The position numbers and the translations under genes were made by a program. 58,566 bases of DNA. Origin: Streptomyces sp. IMTB 2501 (lineage in GTDB: Bacteria; Actinomycetota; Actinomycetes; Streptomycetales; Streptomycetaceae). The DNA lies in the NCBI RefSeq assembly GCF_001953885.1, contig NZ_MQUS01000042.1, forward strand, positions 1-58,566, read 5' to 3'. Of this stretch, positions 1 through 6,818 are shown piece by piece (the first letter of the stretch is position 1; each line of letters starts with the position of its first letter). The notes below the pieces were generated by a model that saw only the letters and a list, made by a program, of their open reading frames with translations, was not told where the DNA came from and searched no databases.

Positions 1-1322
1 GTCCAGAAGGTGATCTTGCCGAGGCGCTCGTCGAGCATCTTGCCGGTCATCTTCGGCCACCAGAAGTGGAAGCCGGAGAACATGGCGAAGACGACCGTGC
101 CGAAGACCACGTAGTGGAAGTGGGCGACCACGAAGTACGAGTCGGAGACGTGGAAGTCCATCGGGGGCGAGGCCAGGATGACACCGGTCAGACCACCGAA
201 CGTGAAGGTGATCAGGAAGCCGGTCGCCCAGAGCATCGGTGTCTCGAAGGACAGCGAGCCCTTCCACATCGTGCCGATCCAGTTGAAGAACTTCACGCCG
301 GTCGGTACCGCGATCAGGAAGGTCATGAAGGAGAAGAACGGCAGCAGCACACCGCCGGTGACGTACATGTGGTGCGCCCACACGGTGATGGACAGACCGG
401 CGATCGCGATGGTCGCGGCGATCAGACCCATGTAGCCGAACATCGGCTTGCGCGAGAAGACCGGGATGACCTCGCTGATGATGCCGAAGAACGGCAGCGC
501 GATGATGTACACCTCCGGATGGCCGAAGAACCAGAAGAGGTGTTGCCACAGCAGGGCGCCGCCGTTGGCGGCTGTGAAGACGTGGGCGCCGAACTTGCGG
601 TCCGCCTCCAGCGCGAACAGGGCGGCGGCCAGCACCGGGAAGGCCAGCAGGACCAGGACGGCTGTCAGCAGGACGTTCCACACGAAGATCGGCATGCGGA
701 ACATGGTCAGGCCGGGTGCGCGCATGCAGATGATCGTGGTGATGAAGTTGACCGAGCCGAGGATGGTCCCGAAGCCGGAGAAGGCGAGCCCCATGATCCA
801 CAGGTCGCCACCCATGCCCGGGCTGCGGACCACGTCGGACAGCGGGGAGTAGGCGAACCAGCCGAAGTCGGCCGCCCCGTCCGGGGTGAGGAAGCCGCCC
901 ACGGCGATGAGCGAGCCGAACAGGTACAGCCAGTAGGCGAACATGTTCAGCCTCGGGAACGCCACGTCGGGCGCGCCGATCTGCAGCGGCATGATCCAGT
1001 TCGCGAAGCCGGCGAACAGCGGCGTCGCGAACATCAGCAGCATGATCGTGCCGTGCATCGTGAACGCCTGGTTGAACTGCTCGTTCGAGACGATCTGCAG
1101 GCCCGGCCTGGCCAGCTCGGCGCGCATGATCAGGGCCATCACGCCACCGATCAGGAAGAACGCGAAGGACGTCGCCAGATACAGCGTGCCGATCGTCTTG
1201 TGGTCGGTGGTCGTCATCCACTTGACCACGACACTGCCCGGCTGCCTGCCCCTGACCGGCACTTCGCTCTCGTACGCGTCCTCGGGCGCGGCGGCACCAT
1301 GGGGTTCGTTGAGGATGCTCAC
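1..1322 (-). CDS. ctaD: cytochrome c oxidase subunit I, 3' end outside window
   Basis: Catalytic haem-copper subunit of the aa3 terminal oxidase, which reduces O2 to water at the cytoplasmic membrane and pumps protons. The reverse strand reads from a GTG at 1322 as MSILNEPHG and continues through a string of membrane helices with family landmarks: TMHGTIMLLMFATP, an FWFFGHPEVYI segment holding the active-site His and the His-Tyr crosslink, and the double-His stretch AHHMYVTGG. About 440 residues are present; the family is usually about 550-580, so the C-terminal quarter lies beyond position 1. The start gives the usual short hydrophilic N-terminus before WMTTTDHK. Identification is by strong sequence resemblance. 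Confidence 0.97.
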   Translation of the reverse strand, partial: MSILNEPHGAAAPEDAYESEVPVRGRQPGSVVVKWMTTTDHKTIGTLYLATSFAFFLIGGVMALIMRAELARPGLQIVSNEQFNQAFTMHGTIMLLMFATPLFAGFANWIMPLQIGAPDVAFPRLNMFAYWLYLFGSLIAVGGFLTPDGAADFGWFAYSPLSDVVRSPGMGGDLWIMGLAFSGFGTILGSVNFITTIICMRAPGLTMFRMPIFVWNVLLTAVLVLLAFPVLAAALFALEADRKFGAHVFTAANGGALLWQHLFWFFGHPEVYIIALPFFGIISEVIPVFSRKPMFGYMGLIAATIAIAGLSITVWAHHMYVTGGVLLPFFSFMTFLIAVPTGVKFFNWIGTMWKGSLSFETPMLWATGFLITFTFGGLTGVILASPPMDFHVSDSYFVVAHFHYVVFGTVVFAMFSGFHFWWPKMTGKMLDERLGKITFW

Positions 1323-1461
1323 AGATGCATCCTTGCTGCGGGACGGCGCACGCGAAGCCCTGAGCGGCCGGGGCGCGGCCGATCGCATGACGGATGCACA
1401 CGGACGGCGCAACCGCCCCCACCCATGGGTGCCCGCGGCATTGGTACGACAGGATGGGGCG

Positions 1462-2163
1462 GTGACCGAACAGATGGATCAGTCAGCTGCCCGCACGCTC
1501 GCGTACCGGCCGGTTCGGATGACCGGGCAACTGGCCGCCGGGGGATTGCTGCTCGCCGGGCTCGCCTGGGTCGTACGAGGGGTGTGGGAGGTCCGGCTCG
1601 CCGTGGCCGGGGAGCCGGCCTCCGGACCGCCGGACCAGGGCTACGGGGTGCACCGGCCGCTCAACTCGCTGGAGAACTCGTACCACCTGGTGACGTCGGC
1701 GGGCGATGTGCTGGTCTTTCTCTGCGCCATGCTCTTTCTGTCCTGGCTGCTCAGGCTGCGGGAGAACGCGCGGGCGCTGTCGGGGGACGAACCGAAGTAC
1801 CTGGGGATCTGGGTGTTCCTCGGGTGGATCGTGCCCGTCGTCAACCTGTGGTTTCCGCGGGGGATCGTCGTCGACGCGTTCCGCGGCAGCGCGCCCGGGC
1901 GGAAGCTTCCCGGCTCCGTCAACGTGTGGTGGGGGCTGTGGCTGATCGGGATGCTCACCGGGGTGGGCATCGTGTACCGCGACTCCACGGACCGGATCAT
2001 CGAGCGTGCCTACACCGAGGGGTGGCAGCTGTGGCTGTCCGACGCCTTCGTCGTGGCGGCCGCCGTCGCCGGGGCCTTCGCCGTACGGGCCGTCACCGCC
2101 GCCCAGGTGGAGCGGATCCGCGCCGGGCAGGAGGCCGGCACCCGGGTGGCCGAGCCCGTCTAG
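1462..2163 (+). CDS. DUF4328 domain membrane protein
   Basis: A 233-residue membrane protein of the actinobacterial DUF4328 family; function unknown. It has a first hydrophobic helix at about residues 20-38, a second at 76-94 (VLVFLCAMLFLSWLLRL), and the family core around residues 115-165 with the PVVNLWFPRGIVVDAFR and VNVWWGLWLIG motifs, then a last helix near 195-212. GTG 1462 is chosen because the purine-rich AGGATGGGG lies just before it; ATG 1474 is an in-frame alternative. The gene stands alone, divergent from ctaD. Confidence 0.9.
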   Translation: MTEQMDQSAARTLAYRPVRMTGQLAAGGLLLAGLAWVVRGVWEVRLAVAGEPASGPPDQGYGVHRPLNSLENSYHLVTSAGDVLVFLCAMLFLSWLLRLRENARALSGDEPKYLGIWVFLGWIVPVVNLWFPRGIVVDAFRGSAPGRKLPGSVNVWWGLWLIGMLTGVGIVYRDSTDRIIERAYTEGWQLWLSDAFVVAAAVAGAFAVRAVTAAQVERIRAGQEAGTRVAEPV

Positions 2164-2301
2164 GGCCCGTGCGGCGGATCGGCTCGCGGGAAAGTGACGG
2201 TGCCTCACCAGCGCAGGTGGGCGTGCCCGCCCCGCGTCGGCGACAGGATCCGCCGGACGGGCCCTGGCGGCTGGGCCAGGGGTGCGGTACGGATGCTGGG
2301 C

Positions 2302-2970
2302 ATGAGCACTATCGCCATTGTGGGTGCCGGACCGGGGCTCGGGGCCGCTGTCGCGCGGCGGTTCGGGCGGGAGGGGTTCGCGGTCGCCCTCTTCGCCCGG
2401 GACGTGGGGCGGCTCGACGCGCTGGTACGGGAACTCGGCGAGGCCGGCGTCAGGGCCCAGGGGTTCGCCGTGGACGTGCGCAGGCCGGAGGAGCTGGCCG
2501 GGGCGCTGGCGCGGGCGGCCGAGGAACTGGGGACCATCGAGGTGCTGCAGTACAGCCCGGTGCCGCACCGGGACTTCATGCGGCCCGTGCTGGAGACCGG
2601 CCACCGCGATCTCGTGGGGCCCATCGAGTTCTCCGTGTACGGGCCGGTCGCCGCCGTGCAGCAGGTGCTGCCGGGGATGCGGCGGCTGGGGCGCGGCACG
2701 ATCCTGTTCGTCAACGGCGGGACCGCCGCCGTACCGCAGACCGAGCGGGCGGGGACGTCCATCGCGTTCGCCGCGGAGAGCGCGTACGGGCATCTGCTGC
2801 ACGAGCGGCTCGCGGGGGAGGGGATCCATGTCGCCCAGCTGGTGATTCCGGGGGCGATCGCTGCGGGGCACCCGCGCAAGGATCCAGCCGTGCTGGCGGA
2901 GACGCTGTGGGGGCTGCACCGGGACCGGCACGGATTCCGGCACTTCGCCGACGATCTCGGCAGTTGCTGA
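2302..2970 (+). CDS. short-chain dehydrogenase/reductase family protein
   Basis: A 222-residue Rossmann-fold oxidoreductase of the SDR superfamily. The N-terminus MSTIAIVGAGPGLGAAVARRF carries the glycine-rich dinucleotide site (GxGxGxG) at about residues 8-14. The usual catalytic YxxxK is not obvious: the tyrosine of ESAYGHLLHERL is followed by HLLH, so the lysine is missing. That places it with the atypical SDR proteins common in actinobacteria, whose activity is uncertain. ATG 2302 starts the conserved fold; ATG 2293, three codons earlier, is also possible. No operon partner is evident. Confidence 0.87.
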   Translation: MSTIAIVGAGPGLGAAVARRFGREGFAVALFARDVGRLDALVRELGEAGVRAQGFAVDVRRPEELAGALARAAEELGTIEVLQYSPVPHRDFMRPVLETGHRDLVGPIEFSVYGPVAAVQQVLPGMRRLGRGTILFVNGGTAAVPQTERAGTSIAFAAESAYGHLLHERLAGEGIHVAQLVIPGAIAAGHPRKDPAVLAETLWGLHRDRHGFRHFADDLGSC

Positions 2971-3099
2971 GCCGAGTACGACCTCCACGGCCGGGTCGAT
3001 GACCCGGTGGGCTGACTGGGCACTGTCAACCTGCGGGGTGGGGATTTGTAGGCCAATATGGTGACGTTGGCCGTATCGCTCTCGTCAAGGGGGCCTGGA

Positions 3100-4047
3100 A
3101 TGGCTGTCGAAATCCCCGCGATCATCAAGCCGTCCCGGCTCAGAAGCCGGGGAGGGTTGCTGGGCGAGTGCCTCGCCGAGTTCCTCGGGACTTTCGTGCT
3201 CATCGCCTTCGGCGCCGGCGTGGTCGCGATGGCGGTCGCCGCGCTGCCCGGTTCGGGCCGTGCCGCGACCCCCACGACGATCTTCCTCGCGGCCGGCGAC
3301 TGGCTGCTGATCACCTGGGGCTGGGCGATGGCCGTCGTCTTCGGTGTGTACGTGGCCGGCGGCGTCAGCGGCGCCCACATCAACCCGGCGGTGACCCTGG
3401 CCATGGCCGTGCGCCGCGGGTTCCCCTGGGCCAAGGTGCTGCCGTACTGGTTCTCGCAGGTCGTCGGCGGGCTCACCGGTGCGGCGCTGGTCTACCTCGT
3501 CTATCACGACGCGATCCACGCCTACGACCAGGCGGCGCCGGGACCGAAGGTGAACGGCCACACGAACGCCACCTTCTCCATCTTCGCCACGTTCCCGGCG
3601 GCGTACTTCCACGGCGGCTACTGGGGACCGCTGGTCGACCAGATCGTCGGTACGGCCTTCCTGCTCATGCTGATCGCCGCCGTCCTCGATGTGCGCAACC
3701 AGGCCGTGAAGGCCAACCTCGGTCCGCTGGTCGTGGGCTTCGTCGTCGCCGCGATCGGCATGTCCTACGGCGCCAACGCGGGCTATGCCATCAACCCGGC
3801 CCGTGACTTCGGGCCGCGCCTGTTCACCTATGCGGCGGGCTGGAACAGTCTGGCCTTCCCGGGCAGCGTGTCCGGCTCGTACAGCGGCTACTGGTGGATC
3901 CCGATCGTCGGGCCGCTGATCGGCGGCGTGATCGGCATCCTGGTCTACGACCTCTTCGTCGGTGACGTCCTGCTCGTCCGGTCACAGTTGGAGGAACTGC
4001 CGGAGCCGGGGCGGTCGACTCCGGTGCGCACCACCGACGAGGAATAG
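3100..4047 (+). CDS. MIP family aquaporin / glycerol facilitator
   Basis: A 315-residue channel protein of the major intrinsic protein family, expected to pass water or small polyols such as glycerol across the cytoplasmic membrane. Six helices are evident. The two pore motifs are HINPAVTLAM near residue 92 and INPARDFGPR near residue 231; the Asp after the second NPAR is typical of glycerol facilitators rather than strict water channels. ATG 3100 follows AAGGGGG at good spacing. Upstream codons from 3058 are in frame but lack that support. A hairpin follows the stop, before the convergent regulator gene. The physiological substrate is not determinable here. Confidence 0.94.
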   Translation: MAVEIPAIIKPSRLRSRGGLLGECLAEFLGTFVLIAFGAGVVAMAVAALPGSGRAATPTTIFLAAGDWLLITWGWAMAVVFGVYVAGGVSGAHINPAVTLAMAVRRGFPWAKVLPYWFSQVVGGLTGAALVYLVYHDAIHAYDQAAPGPKVNGHTNATFSIFATFPAAYFHGGYWGPLVDQIVGTAFLLMLIAAVLDVRNQAVKANLGPLVVGFVVAAIGMSYGANAGYAINPARDFGPRLFTYAAGWNSLAFPGSVSGSYSGYWWIPIVGPLIGGVIGILVYDLFVGDVLLVRSQLEELPEPGRSTPVRTTDEE

Positions 4048-4050
4048 ACG

Positions 4051-4068
4051 GGCGGGTGAGGACCCGCC
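4051..4068. terminator. hairpin between convergent genes
   Basis: GGCGGGT, a GAGG loop and ACCCGCC form a 7-bp GC-rich stem directly after the aquaglyceroporin stop and before the stop of the convergent regulator. There is no U-tract, as is common for streptomycete terminators. Confidence 0.55.
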
Positions 4069-4081
4069 AGGTGAGGGCCCG

Positions 4082-4438
4082 TCAGGCCCCGGGTGCGCCA
4101 GGTTCCTGTGCGCCGGCGCCCGCGGCCCGGCGGGCCGTCGCCGCGATCTCCTCCAGTGCCGCCAGATGGCGGGCCACCGCCCTGCGGCCGCTGAAGGTGA
4201 GGGCGGCCCAGGTGCGCGGACGCTTGCCGAGATAGCCCTTGCGGATGCTGACGTAGCCCGTCTTCTCCAGTGCGGAGAGGGTCTTGCTCAGCGTGGAGTC
4301 GGAGACCTCGCAGTAGTCCCGCAGGACGGCGAACTCCGCCTCGCCGCACGCCGAGAGATAGGCGGCGAGGGCCAGCCGGGTCGGGTGGTGGAGTTCGCGG
4401 TCGAGAGTGGGCGGCGCGTCGCCCGTGGAGCCTGTCAC
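4082..4438 (-). CDS. winged-helix (MarR/HTH_34-type) transcriptional regulator
   Basis: A 118-residue DNA-binding protein. Residues about 12-80 form a winged helix (TRLALAAYLSACGEAEFAVLRDYCEVSDSTLSKTLSALEKTGYVSIRKG), as in the small MarR-like single-domain regulators that often control an adjacent membrane protein or transporter. GTG 4438 overlaps the upstream gene's stop as GTGA, so the two are translationally coupled. The 11-nt-spaced inverted repeat 5' of the operon (4966-4990) is the likely binding site, implying autoregulation. No ligand is suggested by the sequence. Confidence 0.88.
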   Translation of the reverse strand: MTGSTGDAPPTLDRELHHPTRLALAAYLSACGEAEFAVLRDYCEVSDSTLSKTLSALEKTGYVSIRKGYLGKRPRTWAALTFSGRRAVARHLAALEEIAATARRAAGAGAQEPGAPGA

Positions 4439-4899
4439 GCGGTGCCCGCCTGCCAGGTCGCGCGCAGGACGTAGTCCCCGCCGGAGGCCAGGCCGAAGGC
4501 GATGAGCCAGCCGGTCGAGCCGTACACGACCGCGGCCGGGATGCTGATGGCCAGGGGGATGAGGGGCACCACCCAGGCATGCCAGGCGGGGCGGCCGGGC
4601 CCGCGGTCCCGGCGGATCCAGCGGGTCACTCCGCCGTGGTGCGCGCCGAGCCACATCAGGACGAAGAAGCCGGTCAGACTCACCGCGGCGGCGACCGTCA
4701 GCCATATCCCCCAGCGCGGCACCCGGTCGGCCAGACCCAGTGCTGTGAAGCCCAGCGCGCAGGTCAGGCCCTGCCCGATGGCGTAACCCCGAGGCCTGCG
4801 GTGCTCGCTCGCCTTGTGGGCCGCGGTCCGTGCGGCGCAGGCGGCGGCAAGTGCGTCCCGCGCCTGCCGGGCGTCCATCGGGTCCCCCGTGCTGTCCAT
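4435..4899 (-). CDS. membrane protein coupled to winged-helix regulator
   Basis: A 154-residue protein with a charged N-terminus (residues 1-42) and four hydrophobic stretches at about 43-62, 67-88, 107-124 and 126-142. No family is recognised with confidence. ATG 4899 is preceded by GGAGGT eight bases upstream; the open frame extends to 5001 but that part contains the operator and has no ribosome site. It is the first gene of a two-gene operon with the regulator and is probably the regulated effector, a pattern seen with small MarR/membrane-protein pairs. Confidence 0.85.
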   Translation of the reverse strand: MDSTGDPMDARQARDALAAACAARTAAHKASEHRRPRGYAIGQGLTCALGFTALGLADRVPRWGIWLTVAAAVSLTGFFVLMWLGAHHGGVTRWIRRDRGPGRPAWHAWVVPLIPLAISIPAAVVYGSTGWLIAFGLASGGDYVLRATWQAGTA

Positions 4900-4965
4900 G
4901 CGTGTACCTCCGGTGTGGGGAGGGGCGGTTGGTCGGCCGCCCTCGTGCATACCTTCAGCATGGAC

Positions 4966-4990
4966 AGTACTTTCCAAGTTTGCAAGTACT
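4966..4990. promoter_or_regulatory. perfect 7-bp inverted repeat, likely operator of the regulator/membrane operon
   Basis: AGTACTT at 4966-4972 is mirrored exactly by AAGTACT at 4984-4990, with an 11-nt AT-rich spacer in otherwise GC-rich DNA, 67 bases upstream of the operon start. On the minus strand TTGGAA and AGGTAT with 17-nt spacing form a plausible -35/-10 pair, and the repeat would cover the -35. Binding by the 4082-4438 product is inferred. Confidence 0.6.
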
Positions 4991-5016
4991 TGCCGGTCCA
5001 TCCAGTTTGTTGTCGG

Positions 5017-5322
5017 TCACCTCTCCGGGCGGCAGGAGATGGCGGTCGGGGAGACGTTCCGGCAGGTGATCCCGCTCCCGGGGCCGATGAGACGTGCGAG
5101 GCGCGGTGCGATGTCCCTCTCGCAGTTCAAGGCCGGGCCGTCATCCGGGTCGTCGTTCGCTTCCTGGCAGATCCTGCTGATGACGGTGCCGCTGTCGACC
5201 TTCGGGCCGGGCGGAGGCGTGTCCGCGGAAGCCGACGGGGCGAGGAGGCCCACGCCGAGCAATGGCGCGGTGAGCAGCGCTGCGACCTGGGCGCGGGTCG
5301 GCCTCAGGGTCCGTCGCGACAT
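5017..5322 (-). CDS. small secreted protein
   Basis: A 101-residue protein with a clear signal peptide: basic start MSRRTLRPTR, hydrophobic core to about residue 31 and a likely cleavage after SASA. The mature part of about 67 residues has three cysteines (CQEAND, NCERD, TCRN) plus a fourth near the C-terminus (SCRPER), consistent with two disulfides. No family is recognised. AAGGAC precedes ATG 5322. It is read alone, away from the PucR-type gene. Confidence 0.82.
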   Translation of the reverse strand: MSRRTLRPTRAQVAALLTAPLLGVGLLAPSASADTPPPGPKVDSGTVISRICQEANDDPDDGPALNCERDIAPRLARLIGPGSGITCRNVSPTAISCRPER

Positions 5323-5427
5323 GACTGTCCTTTCGACTGGTTCATGCGAATGTCATGCGAAGCAATGCCATGATCAACGGCAGCGACGTCGTGCGGACGT
5401 GGACACGCTCGGTGCGTTCGCGTGAAC

Positions 5428-6507
5428 TCACAAGGGACGGTCCGGCCAGTCCAGCAGGCGGGCGCCGATCACGGCCGTCTGGAGGATGTAGCGGTGCGCC
5501 GGGTCGGCCGGGTCGGCGTCGGTGAGCTTGTGGATGCGCTCCAGGCGGTAGGTGAGCGCGCGCACGCTGAGCGAGAGCCGGCGGGCGGCCTCGGCGGCCA
5601 CACAGCCGGAGTCGAAGTACGCGGCGAGGGTGTCCAGCAGTGGACCGGCGCCGCCGCGGGCCGCGGTGAGCGGGCCGAGGGTGTGCGCGACCAGGTCGAC
5701 CAGCGCCTGCCTGTCCCGGGCCAGCACCGGGTAGACGAGCAGGTCGGCGGCGCGCAGCACCGGTCCGGCCAGATCGAGCCGGTCCGCCATCTCCAGTGCG
5801 GCGAGGGCCTCCTCGTACGACTGCACGACCCCGCCCGCACCGTGCTGGGCGCGGCCGATGGCGACCCGGCCGCCATCCGTCGCCGCGTACGCCTGCTTGG
5901 CGAAGTGCAGCAGGATCTCGTCCTCGTCACCGGGCGCGACGCACAGCAGCCGGCCGTTCTTGGTGGTGAGCAGGGTGTTGTGGGAGTCGAAGCGGGCGAG
6001 TACGGCGGCCTCGACACGGCGGGCGACCGGGCCGCCCTCGGCGTAGGCGGACGGGCCCTCGGCGACGGCCACCGCGTATGCCCGGGAGAGCGTGAGGCCG
6101 AAGCGTTCGGCGCGCTCGGCGAGCCGGCCCAGGTCGCTGCGGCCGTACAGCAGATCGTCGATGAACTCCCGGCGCGCGGCCTCCTCACGGCGCACGGTGA
6201 GCCGCTGCGCGCGTTCGTAGCCCTCGGCGAACGCGTCGATGGCCTGCTCCACGGCGGCCAGTGTGGCCAGGCTGCTCTCGGCGGAGCCGCCCGTGGCCGG
6301 CCAGGCGGCGCGGGTGGCGGCCAGATGGGCGACGACCAGCGCGCGCAGGCCGTGCCCGGCGTCGGCGGCCTGCTCGCCGAGCGTCCGCCGGATCTTCAGT
6401 TCCTCCCTGGTCAGCCGCCGGCCGGTGGCCGCGGCCTCGGCCAGTGTCCGGGCGAAGCCGTCCAGATAGCGCTCGGGCAGCTCACGTCGGTCGTGCTGAT
6501 CCCCCAT
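5428..6507 (-). CDS. PucR family helix-turn-helix transcriptional regulator
   Basis: A 359-residue regulator. The N-terminal and middle region resembles the GGDEF-like domain of the CdaR/PucR group (residues about 150-260). The C-terminus carries the PucR-type helix-turn-helix: LLDTLAAYFDSGCVAAEAARRLSLSVRALTYRLERIHKLT, around residues 292-335. Such proteins usually activate metabolic or antibiotic genes in response to small molecules. ATG 6507 has GGGGGAG about 12 bases upstream; the frame extends further 5' through sequence that looks non-coding. It is transcribed divergently from the flotillin gene, so it may control it, but this is only positional. Confidence 0.88.
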   Translation of the reverse strand: MGDQHDRRELPERYLDGFARTLAEAAATGRRLTREELKIRRTLGEQAADAGHGLRALVVAHLAATRAAWPATGGSAESSLATLAAVEQAIDAFAEGYERAQRLTVRREEAARREFIDDLLYGRSDLGRLAERAERFGLTLSRAYAVAVAEGPSAYAEGGPVARRVEAAVLARFDSHNTLLTTKNGRLLCVAPGDEDEILLHFAKQAYAATDGGRVAIGRAQHGAGGVVQSYEEALAALEMADRLDLAGPVLRAADLLVYPVLARDRQALVDLVAHTLGPLTAARGGAGPLLDTLAAYFDSGCVAAEAARRLSLSVRALTYRLERIHKLTDADPADPAHRYILQTAVIGARLLDWPDRPL

Positions 6508-6818
6508 GCCGGCCCCGCTCCCCCGTGAACATCCGCCGTGACCTTGACGCGCCGGTGACGGTTTCTTAGCGCGTGTCCGGCACATTGACCCTAGTGAACA
6601 CTGCCGGAGACCGGCAATGCGCGGGCGCGCACCCCTGCCGCACCATCCTCTGCGGGGAGCACTACGGAGGGTCGCGGTGCCGGGCACCGGCAGAGGACCG
6701 ACGGGGACGACCGGCACGGGGGTCCGGTACGGAGGGCCGGCACGGGGCCGGCACGGAGGTCCGGCACCGCGATCCCGGGGGGCTCCGTTCCTCATCGTCT
6801 GACGCAAGGACGTGTGTC
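6508..6818. other. 311-bp divergent intergenic region with GC-rich tandem repeat
   Basis: Shared upstream region of the PucR-type regulator and the flotillin gene. I see no convincing gene in it. The part nearest the flotillin gene (about 6719-6767) holds imperfect copies of CCGGYACGGRGG in tandem; the part nearest the regulator contains TTGACC at about 6585, a possible -35. AAGGA at 6806-6810 is the flotillin ribosome site. Confidence 0.6.
6719..6767. repeat. short imperfect GC-rich tandem repeat
   Basis: Four imperfect units of about 12 bases (GTCCGGTACGGAGG, GCCGGCACGGGG, CCGGCACGGAGG, TCCGGCACC) run head to tail upstream of the flotillin gene. No function is known to me; it could be a regulator binding array or simple sequence drift. 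Confidence 0.5.

Noticed and set aside
66..3002. 978-codon open frame on the plus strand
   Set aside because: It runs antisense to ctaD and across two real genes; composition is Arg/Gly/Asp-rich as expected of a shadow frame in high-GC DNA.
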